A stretch of DNA of 64,000 nt from an uncultured Opitutia bacterium (GTDB lineage Bacteria; Verrucomicrobiota; Verrucomicrobiia; Opitutales; UBA953), in NCBI GenBank assembly GCA_903840355.1, contig CAIMFJ010000005.1:186001-250000 (forward strand), written 5' to 3'. Shown here in pieces: positions 1-8,396 of the stretch (its first letter is position 1; each line of letters starts with the position of its first letter). The notes beneath the pieces are model-generated. The model worked only from the letters and a program-made list of their open reading frames with translations. It did not search any database and was not told the origin of the DNA. The translations under genes were made by a program, and so were the position numbers.

Positions 1-582
1 CGCCGTGTCACCCAGGGTGGCGGGGTGGTCGAGTAGCAGAATGGCCCACGAGTCATTGCCCGCAGGCAAGACTTCATTGGAGCCGACTCCAGCCCAACTG
101 CTCTTCACGACGTAACGATTGTCACCCAGATCTTGGAGCACCGTGTAATTGATTAAGGCAATGCAGCCAGGGGTTTTGGTGAATTGGTGGGCATCATTAT
201 CCCAAAGGTTTTGGGTAATGAAAGTGCCGAACAGTTTGCGCAGTTCAACCGAGGTCTCGTAAGCCAACGGTTTGTTGAGCTTGGAGATTTGGAAGGTGCG
301 CGTGTCTTTAGCCGTAGGAAGTTTAGGGACCCGGAAGGGGGTAATCGTGACCGTGTTATCTTCTTTTTCTTTCGTGGCGGTATCGTCCGGTTTGGCCTCC
401 ATAGTCTTTTTCATTCCCGTATCGGCCATCTCCGCCATCGGCTTTTTATCACTCTCCATCGCTTCGGCCATCGGCTTCTTCGCCTCCGTCATCATGGTCT
501 TATCCGTGCCAGTTTCAGCTGCTGAAACCAGGAGGAGACTCGAACTAAGCCAGATTAAACCGAGGGAGAAGGGTGTCTTCAT
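1..582 (-). CDS. Secreted protein of unknown function, 3' part cut off by the window edge
   Basis: This reading frame is open from an ATG at 582 to the left edge without a stop, giving 194 residues. The first ~22 residues (MKTPFSLGLIWLSSSLLLVSA) form a signal peptide, so the protein is exported. Residues ~23-70 are a low-complexity Lys/Met/Glu/Ala segment in which KKPMAE occurs twice. From residue ~80 a folded region begins (TVTITPFRVPKLPTAKD) that I cannot assign to a family. The start lies 5 nt after the tatC stop on the same strand, so the two are probably co-transcribed. Whether it is a Tat-related factor is unknown; it has no twin-arginine motif. The ORFs on the opposite strand here are shadows of this gene. 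Confidence 0.8.
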   Translation of the reverse strand, partial: MKTPFSLGLIWLSSSLLLVSAAETGTDKTMMTEAKKPMAEAMESDKKPMAEMADTGMKKTMEAKPDDTATKEKEDNTVTITPFRVPKLPTAKDTRTFQISKLNKPLAYETSVELRKLFGTFITQNLWDNDAHQFTKTPGCIALINYTVLQDLGDNRYVVKSSWAGVGSNEVLPAGNDSWAILLLDHPATLGDTA

Positions 583-587
583 AGGTT

Positions 588-1604
588 TTAGTCAAGGGAG
601 CTGAGGTCGCCATCCGCGGGAGGCGGAGTCGCCGAAGGCTTTTCAGCTTTAGGGGCGGCAATGGCTTGAGGAGAAGGGCTGATAGGCTTGGTCGGACGAG
701 CTTCGCGGTAGCCGTCATCGTCACGATCATCCTCGTCGTCTTCATCCTCATCATCGATATCGTCGTCCTCGGGATTAGGACGATCGCCACGGGCCACGCG
801 TTTACGCCGGACTAAGACCGAGCCAATCGAGACCGCGATGAGGTAGAAGCCAAATAGAATACCCGTCAGCACGCCGAGGGAGATGGGTTCGCCAATCGGG
901 GTGATAATAGCGACCACGATGAGAATCCCGAACAACATCCCGCGCCACGATTTGAGCAAGGTCCGAGGGCGAACTAACTCGAGCCACATCAGTATGATTA
1001 GGGCGAGGGGGAATTGGAAGGTCAGCCCCGTTAAAAGCGACATCATGATGACGAAGCCATAGTAGTCGGAGGCTTGCCAAATGACTTCCATGTTAAGGCC
1101 GCTGGCGAAATGGTGCCAGATCTGCACCGACATGGGGGTGAGCCAGAAGAAGGCCAGCACGGCGCCACTGAGGAAGAGGACTAACGCTGAAAAGCAGAAT
1201 GGAATCAGGCCGCGCTTTTCGCGATCGGTGAGTGCGGGGCCGACGAAGCGGATGGTTTCGTATAAGAAAACTGGCGAAGCTAAAGCGATGCCAACGCCAA
1301 AGGCCGCGTACATGAGGACCGACCAGACTCCCATGAACGTGAATTCTTTAAGAGGGGGGAGGGCTGCAAGGCTAGGGTCGCTGCGTCCGAGGACGAAATA
1401 AATCGGTGACGTCTCGGGGTGCTTGGCCCACTCTAAGGGCATCGCCAAGAATCGTGGCACGTATTCGTAGAAAATCAGGGCGGCCACCATGCCCACGGCA
1501 AAGACTGCTAAAACCCGGATGAGGGAGACGCGGAGGTCGTCCAAGTGCTCCAAGAAGGACATCTCACTCCGGGGACGATTGCGTCGAATGAAAGCAGAGA
1601 GCAT
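588..1604 (-). CDS. tatC: Sec-independent protein translocase TatC with acidic C-terminal tail
   Basis: TatC is the multi-spanning inner-membrane receptor that binds twin-arginine signal peptides and recruits TatA for export of folded proteins. The family hallmark MSFLEHLDDLR is at residues 15-25, followed by about six hydrophobic segments and the conserved loop FLYETIRFVGPALTDREKR. The usual TatC is about 250 residues; this one is 338. The excess is a C-terminal tail of about 70 residues, beginning with a dense Asp/Glu run (EDDDIDDEDEDDEDD) and ending Pro/Ala-rich. In the normal topology the C terminus is cytoplasmic. The gene lies 6 nt after the SNF2 start and 5 nt before a secreted unknown. 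Two genes elsewhere in the window (at 20306 and 58889) carry visible Tat signals. Identity is firm; the role of the tail is unknown. Confidence 0.95.
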   Translation of the reverse strand: MLSAFIRRNRPRSEMSFLEHLDDLRVSLIRVLAVFAVGMVAALIFYEYVPRFLAMPLEWAKHPETSPIYFVLGRSDPSLAALPPLKEFTFMGVWSVLMYAAFGVGIALASPVFLYETIRFVGPALTDREKRGLIPFCFSALVLFLSGAVLAFFWLTPMSVQIWHHFASGLNMEVIWQASDYYGFVIMMSLLTGLTFQFPLALIILMWLELVRPRTLLKSWRGMLFGILIVVAIITPIGEPISLGVLTGILFGFYLIAVSIGSVLVRRKRVARGDRPNPEDDDIDDEDEDDEDDRDDDGYREARPTKPISPSPQAIAAPKAEKPSATPPPADGDLSSLD

Positions 1605-1610
1605 GGAGGG

Positions 1611-4520
1611 TTAGTCTTGGAGAAGGGCTTTCATGTCATCGAGGCTAATCGATGAGGAGACGGAGTCTGATTCGGTTAGCAATTTACGCAACATCTCAGA
1701 CTTGGTTTTTTGGAGGTCCATGACTCGTTCTTCAATCGTTCCTGCCGCAATCAATTTGATGCTGGTGACGGTACGGGTTTGGCCAATCCGGTGGGCCCGG
1801 TCCGTGGCTTGGGCTTCGGCGGCAGGGTTCCACCAGGGGTCGTAGTGGACGACGGTATCGGCCCCGGTGAGGTTCAGGCCGGTACCGCCCGCCTTGAGGG
1901 ACATGAGCATGACCGGGATGCTGGGGGTGGAGTTGAACTGATCGCAGACCGCTTGGCGGTTCTTGGTCGAGCCATCAAGGTAGCAATAGGGGATATTGCG
2001 TTCTTCGAGGGCTTCTTTAATAATCTGGAGGGCTTGGACGAACGTGGAGAAGACGAGCATGCGGTGGCCCGCATCCTTGGATTCTTCAATAAGCTCGAGC
2101 AGGGCCTGTAATTTTGCCGAATCGGTTTCTTCGAGTTTGGGGTCGAGGATGCGCGGGTCGGCGCAGATTTGGCGGAGGCGCAGCAACTGATTGAACGCCG
2201 CCATGCGAATGTTGTTTTGCGTGGCACCGCCCATCTCGAGTTCGAAAATGGATTGGCGCGTTTGCTCCAGAATTTCTTCGTAGAATTTCTTCTGATTGTC
2301 TTCGAAGTCGCAGTAGACGGTCTGTTCGATTTTGGCAGGCAATTCGGGCGCGACGGCCACTTTGGAACGGCGGAGAATATACGGGGCTGCCATTTTGAGC
2401 AGGCGTTCGTCGTGCCATTTGCGATCTTCCACTTGCACCCGTTCTTCGGGCTTGGGCAGATACCCTGGCATTAAGAAGCCAAACAGAGAGCGTAGGTCTT
2501 CGAGCGAATTTTCTACCGGGGTACCGGTCAAAATATACCGTCCCTTGGCGACTAATTGCTTCACCGCTTTAGCCGATTGCGAGCGGGCGTTCTTAATATT
2601 TTGCCCCTCATCGCAGACCGCTGCACCCCAAGTGATCACGGAGAAAGCCCCAATGTCGCGGGCTAAGGTGCCGTAAGAGGTGATGACTAAGTCGAATTGC
2701 TTGAGGTAATCGGGCGAAGCGATGCGCGACTGGCCGTGGTGAGCCAAGACTTTCAAGCTCGGTGTGAAGCGCCGGGCTTCGCGACGCCAATTTTCAACGA
2801 GAGAAGCAGGGCAGACGACTAAGCAGGGGCCATCGTCGCGACGGTGGACGCGCAGGGCTTCCATGAAGGCGAGGGCCTGCACGGTTTTACCCAAGCCCAT
2901 TTCGTCGGCGAGCAAACCGCCTAACGCATTCAGGTGTAAGTGCCACAACCAAGCGGCCCCAATCTGTTGGTAGATGCGCAGCATTTTGCTGAGATCTTCC
3001 CGGATAGGAGCAGGTTGGAGTTTGGAAAGGTTACGAATCGCTTCGGAGCGTTGCGTCCACGTTTCGGGCGGGGCAAAGGCCGCTTGTAACTCATCGGCAA
3101 TCGCGTCGGCACTAGCGAGGTCGGCAAATCCTATCTTCAGGTTTAAATCTAAATCCACTTCGCGCTTAGACTCACCCGTGATGCGACGTTGGGCATTGCG
3201 GATGCTGTCGAGTAATTCGGGCGTGATGAGTCGTGGACCGCGGTCAGTGTAGAAGAACATCCGGCCACTCGAGAGGGCTTCTTGAATGACTTTCGGCGAC
3301 TTGCCTTCGGGGTCGATACCGATGGCAAAACGAAAACCGTCTTTTTCTTCCGCCGCGTTACACTTCGCTTTGGCGAAGTCGACCAAGCGCAGCGAGTTCA
3401 TTAAATTGTGGGTGAAGCGCGCTTGGTTTTCCTCCATCAGGATTTTATGATGACGCGCTAAAAAGTTCAGCACCTGAATCGTGCCGTTGATATACCATTC
3501 ACGGGTTGTCGTTTCGAGGACGAAGCCGCTGCGTTTGAGAACTTCGCGTAGTTCCGCGACTGGACCTGAGGACTGTTGGGGCAACCTAACGCGCAACCAT
3601 TTCATGGAACCATCGACCCAAGGGCAGTCATCGCGACCCCGTTCTTCGGATCGAATTTCAGGCTCCGAGTCCGTGTCAGGTATTTCGCCTTGGGCATTGG
3701 TTTGCGGCGTGGCAACAGGTTCGTCGAGGTGTTCGTGAACTTTTTCTAGTTGATCGCCGTCCCACTTTAAGGGCGTATCCGGAGCCGTCGCCATGCGGAA
3801 GATAGTTAGCCCTTTACCGATGGTCAGTAATTGGCGGAGGTGGCGGCGGGTTAACGGAAGCAGGCCTTGGAGTTTACCTTGGCAGAGGTTTTCTAAGATG
3901 GCTAAGAAGAAGACCGTTTCAGATTCAATCGTCCAAGCTTTACTGCGATCTAGATTTTCTGGGGCGACTTGGATGCCATCGGTCCGGAGTTCTAAACGGC
4001 AAATGATTTCATCCCGCAGTGCGGCGGGTCCGATGTTAGGGGGAATGATGAAGCGGACTTCAATGGGCGTGCCGCGTTTAGCGGAAAGTGTCAGTGATTT
4101 TAGCTTCGGACCCGGGGCGGCTTCCGCTTCAGATTTGGCTTTAGTTTTAACTGACGTTTTATTTTCTACGACTGGCTCGGGGGCCGGCTTAGTAGCGGTA
4201 TTAGTTTCTGACTTAAGATACCCTTCTTTGTAAGCCAGGCTTAGGTAGGCGGCGACTGAGTGGACGCAGAGCTTGCGCTGTACCACCGAAACATCGCACC
4301 CGCACTCATTGCGCTGGAAGGTGATGGAGCGGAGGTTCCATTTGGCTTCGCGGCTTTCTTCACCGTCATCCACCTCGGCTTCCACGACGGGGGGAGTCCA
4401 GAGCGCTTTTTTAACTTTTCCTTTAGAAATCAACTGTTTGGCGAGGAGCACAGTGGCTCCGCCCGCTAGGTCGATTAAATCGTCTTCGGTAATATTCGGC
4501 AACGGAAGTCTGGATGCCAT
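1611..4520 (-). CDS. SNF2-family DEAD/H helicase with N-terminal SWIM zinc finger
   Basis: This is a 969-residue bacterial Swi2/Snf2-type ATPase, expected to translocate on double-stranded DNA and remodel protein-DNA complexes, possibly around transcription or repair. A SWIM zinc finger is visible at residues 73-87 (Cys73, Cys75, Cys85, His87). The ATPase core starts near 510: Walker A MGLGKT at 541-546, Walker B/motif II as CDEGQ near 636-640, motif III LTGTPVENSLEDL, and the C-terminal helicase motifs LMSLKAGGTGLNL and ATDRAHRIGQ. Motif II reads DEGQ where many relatives have DEAQ or DEAH; the catalytic Asp-Glu is kept. The middle (about 100-500) is divergent and fits the bacterial SNF2 N-terminal extension. 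It lies directly upstream of tatC, with no obvious functional link. Confidence 0.93.
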   Translation of the reverse strand: MASRLPLPNITEDDLIDLAGGATVLLAKQLISKGKVKKALWTPPVVEAEVDDGEESREAKWNLRSITFQRNECGCDVSVVQRKLCVHSVAAYLSLAYKEGYLKSETNTATKPAPEPVVENKTSVKTKAKSEAEAAPGPKLKSLTLSAKRGTPIEVRFIIPPNIGPAALRDEIICRLELRTDGIQVAPENLDRSKAWTIESETVFFLAILENLCQGKLQGLLPLTRRHLRQLLTIGKGLTIFRMATAPDTPLKWDGDQLEKVHEHLDEPVATPQTNAQGEIPDTDSEPEIRSEERGRDDCPWVDGSMKWLRVRLPQQSSGPVAELREVLKRSGFVLETTTREWYINGTIQVLNFLARHHKILMEENQARFTHNLMNSLRLVDFAKAKCNAAEEKDGFRFAIGIDPEGKSPKVIQEALSSGRMFFYTDRGPRLITPELLDSIRNAQRRITGESKREVDLDLNLKIGFADLASADAIADELQAAFAPPETWTQRSEAIRNLSKLQPAPIREDLSKMLRIYQQIGAAWLWHLHLNALGGLLADEMGLGKTVQALAFMEALRVHRRDDGPCLVVCPASLVENWRREARRFTPSLKVLAHHGQSRIASPDYLKQFDLVITSYGTLARDIGAFSVITWGAAVCDEGQNIKNARSQSAKAVKQLVAKGRYILTGTPVENSLEDLRSLFGFLMPGYLPKPEERVQVEDRKWHDERLLKMAAPYILRRSKVAVAPELPAKIEQTVYCDFEDNQKKFYEEILEQTRQSIFELEMGGATQNNIRMAAFNQLLRLRQICADPRILDPKLEETDSAKLQALLELIEESKDAGHRMLVFSTFVQALQIIKEALEERNIPYCYLDGSTKNRQAVCDQFNSTPSIPVMLMSLKAGGTGLNLTGADTVVHYDPWWNPAAEAQATDRAHRIGQTRTVTSIKLIAAGTIEERVMDLQKTKSEMLRKLLTESDSVSSSISLDDMKALLQD

Positions 4521-4598
4521 CTTTTGGTGTGTACAGAGAAGGGTGTAGCCTAAAAAGGCCCACCAAGGTTAAAACAGGAACAGGGAGAAGACTAACAC

Positions 4599-5453
4599 CT
4601 ACAAGGTGATGTCTTGGACCGGGACTCCAGCATGCATCTCGAAGACGCCCACTGGGGTGGTCGGACCTGTCATCACAATGGAATAATCCGCCCCAATGCC
4701 AATCACAATCTTTCCGCCGGGCATATTAACGGTCAAATCAGCATCAACGAGGCCGATTTTACGAGCTACGGCTGCAGAAGCTGAGGACGAAGACCCCGAG
4801 GCCAAGGTGTACCCGGCGCCGCGTTCCCAGATTTCGATTTGGACGTTTTGGCGATCGAGGACTTTCATGAACTGCACGTTGGTGCGGTTCGGGAAGTTTG
4901 GGTGGACTTCTAAATGAGGTCCGTAGGTCTTAGCTAAGTCAGGCGAGAGGTCGTCGACGAGGATGACGCAGTGGGGGTTGCCCACGGTGGCCGACCAGTA
5001 CTTGAAGGTTTTGCCGGCGACGGTGATGGATTCGCCCAGGACTTCGCGGTCGGGACCAACGTGGGGAATTTCTGGAGCACGGAAAGAGACCTTACCCATT
5101 TCGACACGAATGCGCGAACCGCCGTCAAAAACGGTGCATTTCACAATCCCGCCAGGAGTGTGGATTTTAAATTCTTGGTTCTCTTGGACGCGTTTGGTTT
5201 CGAGTAAGTGACGGCAGAAAATCCGGATGCCATTGCCCGACTTTTCAGCTTCTGAGCCATCGGGGTTCAGAATGCGCAGACCGAAACTGCCATCTTGGCG
5301 GGGCAGGGGACCGTATAAAATACCATCGGAGCCTAAGCCGTAGTGGCGGTGGCAGACTTTACGGATGGCTTGGACGTCAAAAAGCTGGGGGCAATCTTGG
5401 GGCTCGAGGACGAGGTAATCATTTCCCAGAGCGTGGTATTTGGCAAAGCGCAT
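4599..5453 (-). CDS. dapF: Diaminopimelate epimerase (DapF-type), both catalytic Cys replaced by Ser
   Basis: DapF interconverts LL- and meso-diaminopimelate, the last step before lysine and the peptidoglycan cross-link residue, using two cysteines as acid and base. The length (284 residues) and order of motifs fit: HALGNDYLV near 8, GLGSDG near 39, NPDGSEAE at 63-70, NPHCVI near 159 and WERGAGYT at 209-216. The usual CGNG motif reads SGNG here (Ser72), and the usual ACGSGAC reads ASGSSSS (Ser219), so neither catalytic position carries Cys. Cys80 lies just after the first motif. The surrounding motifs are otherwise intact, so this is a divergent subfamily rather than a decayed gene. It could use another epimerase-fold chemistry, but DapF is the best name. 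Confidence 0.85.
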   Translation of the reverse strand: MRFAKYHALGNDYLVLEPQDCPQLFDVQAIRKVCHRHYGLGSDGILYGPLPRQDGSFGLRILNPDGSEAEKSGNGIRIFCRHLLETKRVQENQEFKIHTPGGIVKCTVFDGGSRIRVEMGKVSFRAPEIPHVGPDREVLGESITVAGKTFKYWSATVGNPHCVILVDDLSPDLAKTYGPHLEVHPNFPNRTNVQFMKVLDRQNVQIEIWERGAGYTLASGSSSSASAAVARKIGLVDADLTVNMPGGKIVIGIGADYSIVMTGPTTPVGVFEMHAGVPVQDITL

Positions 5454-5544
5454 GGGGCTCAGTCATTCAAGGTTTCCCCTTGTTTGGCAAGCCATGTCTC
5501 GATTGTTGGCTTGGATTTAAGGGGCTTTCACTTAAGAAAATCAG

Positions 5545-7107
5545 ATGCGTTTATTTTGTTTATTAATGATGCTCGCCGGGGGGACCGTTGGGGCTGCTGA
5601 ACCGGCACAGCGTCCGCCGAATATCGTGTTATTATTAGCCGATGATATTGGTTGGGGGGATTTTGGTTGTTACGGTGCGAAAGTAATTCCTACCCCGGCG
5701 GTTGATCGCTTGGCGGCTCAAGGCACCCGCTTCACCTCGGGCTATTGCACCTCGGCGACTTGCACGCCCTCGCGTTACTCGTTGCTCACGGGCGAGTATG
5801 CCTGGCGTCGTCAAGGCACGGGCATTTTGCCCGGCGATGCGACGATGATTATTAAGCCCGGTCGGCCGACGTTGCCAGCGAGCTTGGCTAAATTGGGTTA
5901 TGCTACGGGCGTGGTGGGTAAGTGGCACCTGGGTTTGGGAAGTCGCGAGGTGAATTGGAACCAACGGATTAATCCCTGCCCGAACGAAGTCGGCTTCACG
6001 TATTCTTTTATCATGGCCGCCACGGGCGATCGGGTGCCCTGTGTTTTTGTCGAGGATGGCAACGTGGTAAACCTTGATCCCAAGGACCCCATTGAAGTCA
6101 GTTACGTAAAACCCTTTCCGCATGATCCAGATTTAAAATCTCCCGAAGAACGCGCGAAGTTGAAGATGGATTGGTCCATGGGCCACAACATGGCGTTGGT
6201 TAATGGCGTGGGTCGGATTGGCTGGATGCGCGGTGGTAAGTCGGCGATTTGGAACGATGAGACTTTGGGCGAGACTTTTACCGACAAAGCCTGTGCGTTT
6301 ATCGCTAAGCATAAAGACGAACCCTTCTTCTTGTATTATGCTGCGCACGAAAATCACGTTCCGCGCGTCCCTAATCCGATTCACCGGGGCAAAACCCCAC
6401 TGGGTCCCCGGGGAGATGCGGTCGTGGCCTTTGATGATCACGTCGATAAGATTTTAGCCGAATTAGCTAAGCATGGCCTCACGGAAAACACGCTCGTGAT
6501 TTTATCTTCCGACAATGGACCCGTGCTCGATGACGGTTATCGCGACCAAGCGTTGGCTTTGAATCGTAAGGCCGGGCACTTACCTGCGGGGCCTTATCGA
6601 GGCGGTAAGTATAGCATTTATGAAGGCGGCACGCGGGTCTCCATGATTGCCCGCTGGCCTGGGCATACCCCTGATGGAGTGGTGTCCACGGAAGTCGTGA
6701 GCCAAATCGATTTCGCCGCTTCTTTTACAAAGTTAGCGGGCGGGGATCCGAGTGATTTCTTAAAACTCGATGGACTCGAAAACTCTCAAGTCTTCCGCGG
6801 GGCAAAGTCGCAACGTGATTATGTGATTGAGCAGGGCCAAAACCAAATTGCGATTCGCCAAGGTGACTGGAAGTACATTCCGGTGGCTTCGAAGAAAGGA
6901 CAGAAAGCTTGGCGGGCAGGTGAATTGGAAGAACCCGAGCGCGAGCGTGAGGTCATCGATGGTCAGATGGAACAGTTGTATGATTTGTCTAAGGACGCAG
7001 GGGAGAAGCATAACGTCATCGCGGAAAATCCTGAGGTGGCTCAAAAGCTGCGGACGATTTTAGAGGCCGAACGTGCCAAGGGCTTTGCTCAACCTTTACC
7101 GAGGTAA
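5545..7107 (+). CDS. Secreted formylglycine-dependent sulfatase
   Basis: A 520-residue type I sulfatase of the alkaline phosphatase fold, expected to hydrolyse sulfate esters, most likely on sugars, outside the cytoplasm. Residues 1-18 are a signal peptide (MRLFCLLMMLAGGTVGAA). PPNIVLLLADDIGWGD (24-39) carries the metal-binding Asp pair. CTPSRYSLLTG begins at Cys73, the residue converted to formylglycine in the C-x-P-S-R signature. VGKWHLG and LSSDNGP supply further conserved active-site residues. No sulfatase-maturing enzyme is in the window. It starts a plus-strand group with a permease, an oxidoreductase and a gluconokinase, but a strong hairpin separates it from the permease, so co-transcription is uncertain. 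The substrate cannot be told from sequence. Confidence 0.94.
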   Translation: MRLFCLLMMLAGGTVGAAEPAQRPPNIVLLLADDIGWGDFGCYGAKVIPTPAVDRLAAQGTRFTSGYCTSATCTPSRYSLLTGEYAWRRQGTGILPGDATMIIKPGRPTLPASLAKLGYATGVVGKWHLGLGSREVNWNQRINPCPNEVGFTYSFIMAATGDRVPCVFVEDGNVVNLDPKDPIEVSYVKPFPHDPDLKSPEERAKLKMDWSMGHNMALVNGVGRIGWMRGGKSAIWNDETLGETFTDKACAFIAKHKDEPFFLYYAAHENHVPRVPNPIHRGKTPLGPRGDAVVAFDDHVDKILAELAKHGLTENTLVILSSDNGPVLDDGYRDQALALNRKAGHLPAGPYRGGKYSIYEGGTRVSMIARWPGHTPDGVVSTEVVSQIDFAASFTKLAGGDPSDFLKLDGLENSQVFRGAKSQRDYVIEQGQNQIAIRQGDWKYIPVASKKGQKAWRAGELEEPEREREVIDGQMEQLYDLSKDAGEKHNVIAENPEVAQKLRTILEAERAKGFAQPLPR

Positions 7108-7132
7108 ACGGTCGAATAAAGTCATCTCCCGG

Positions 7133-7166
7133 CTTGAAGCATCACCCTGATTGGTGATGCTTCAAG
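7133..7166 (+). terminator. Perfect 14-bp hairpin between the sulfatase and permease genes
   Basis: CTTGAAGCATCACC (7133-7146) and its exact complement (7153-7166) flank a 6-nt loop CTGATT. It starts 25 nt after the sulfatase stop and ends 12 nt before the permease ATG. No run of T follows immediately (TTACCTGCTTTT), so it may be a poor or factor-assisted terminator, an mRNA-stabilising 3' end, or a structure that limits translation of the next gene. Confidence 0.55.
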
Positions 7167-7178
7167 TTACCTGCTTTT

Positions 7179-8396
7179 ATGACCTCAAAAATCCCGGCTT
7201 ACGTTTTATCGGCGGTAGTCATGTTCCTAACCTTGTTTGCCTGGGGGAGTTATTTTGTACCGATGGGACGTTACCTGTCGGTGCATTTTCCCGGTGACCC
7301 CTCCGTCACGGGTTTTGCTTATGGAGCTGGACCTTTGGCGGCAATGGTTTCGCCCCTGGTGGCGGGTTGGTTGGCGGATCGTGCCATCTCGCCCCGCTAT
7401 TTATTTTGTATCTTAGGTTTAGTGGGTGGTGCGTTGTTATGGTGGGTGCCGACGGCGACGACGACGTTTGGTTTTTCGACGCTCTTATTCCTTCATGCTT
7501 TGTGTTATTTCGCAGCCTTGCCCTTGCTGAATGCGATGGTGTTGAAGGCCCTGGCTGAGCGCTCTCAGTTTTTCCCCTGGTTCCGGGTTTCGGGCACTTT
7601 GGGTTGGATCGCTTCCGGCTTTGTGGTGGCTTATGTTGGTAACCATCTTTTGGGCGGACTCGAAGTCGCCACCTCCGCCAAGATTTTTCAAATCGGGGCG
7701 GTGGCGCTGGTGGTCGCAGGGTTACTAGCCCTTGGTTTTAAGTCGAGCACGTCTCCTGAAGCCGCGGCTGAGCAGGCTGGGGGGAGTGTCTGGGACTTGT
7801 TGGCCGATAAGCAATTCCAGTTGTTCCTGGTTTTCTCTTTCATGTTCTGTATCCCGCTCGCCTTATATTTTTCTTATGCGAATCAGTTCTTAGCCACGCG
7901 GGGGATTGCGCATCCTGAAGCGATGATGACCTTAGGACAGGTGTCCGAAGTGGTATTCTTGCTGTTGCTGCCTTTTGCGTTTTACTTCCTCTCGGCTAAG
8001 CACGCCTTGTTGGTGGGGATGGCTTGTTGGGCGTTGCGTTACGCTCTCTTTGCTCTCGCGGGTACTGATGAATCCTTGTTGATGGTCGGTATCTTGCTGC
8101 ATGGTGCCTGCTATGACTTCTTCTTTGTGACGGGGATGCAGTATGCCGATCGCCGAGCGCCTGCCGGGTTGCGTAACTTGGCGCAATCGGCTCTGGCTTG
8201 GGTTACGTTGGGCCTCGGTTTATGGATGGGGAATATGGTGGCTCCGATGTTGGATACGCGGTTTATCGACCGTACCAATCCGGCCGCTCCGGTCTTCCGT
8301 TCGGAATTCTGGGCTTACCCCTCGGCTTTCGCTTTCCTGCTGATGATTTTCTTTGCGGTTGTCTACCGAGATAATACCCGTCTGTCCTCACGATGA
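7179..8396 (+). CDS. MFS transporter, NupG/nucleoside:H+ symporter type
   Basis: A 405-residue inner-membrane transporter with about twelve hydrophobic segments. The N terminus (FAWGSYFVPMGRYL, then GPLAAMVSPLVAGWLADR) matches the NupG/XapB nucleoside permease branch of the major facilitator superfamily, and the second half retains PFAFYFL and the MQYADRRAPAGLRNLAQS loop. E. coli members import nucleosides with protons. In polysaccharide-degrading bacteria this subfamily also sits beside sugar oxidoreductases, so a sugar or sugar-derivative substrate is just as likely here. Its stop overlaps the next start (ATGA), so it is translationally coupled to the oxidoreductase and shares a pathway with it. 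Confidence 0.85.
   Translation: MTSKIPAYVLSAVVMFLTLFAWGSYFVPMGRYLSVHFPGDPSVTGFAYGAGPLAAMVSPLVAGWLADRAISPRYLFCILGLVGGALLWWVPTATTTFGFSTLLFLHALCYFAALPLLNAMVLKALAERSQFFPWFRVSGTLGWIASGFVVAYVGNHLLGGLEVATSAKIFQIGAVALVVAGLLALGFKSSTSPEAAAEQAGGSVWDLLADKQFQLFLVFSFMFCIPLALYFSYANQFLATRGIAHPEAMMTLGQVSEVVFLLLLPFAFYFLSAKHALLVGMACWALRYALFALAGTDESLLMVGILLHGACYDFFFVTGMQYADRRAPAGLRNLAQSALAWVTLGLGLWMGNMVAPMLDTRFIDRTNPAAPVFRSEFWAYPSAFAFLLMIFFAVVYRDNTRLSSR

Noticed and set aside
184-604. Two plus-strand ORFs of about 110 residues at the left end
   Set aside because: They are antisense to the truncated secreted-protein frame (minus strand, start 582), which has a signal peptide and no stop; the plus-strand proteins look unlike real proteins.
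636-640. DEGQ in the SNF2 motif II as a catalytic loss (residue coordinates of the SNF2 protein)
   Set aside because: The catalytic Asp-Glu is retained; the Gly is a mild substitution.
1710-2111. Plus-strand ORF inside the SNF2 gene
   Set aside because: It is a mirror frame of a strongly conserved helicase domain, with no family features of its own.
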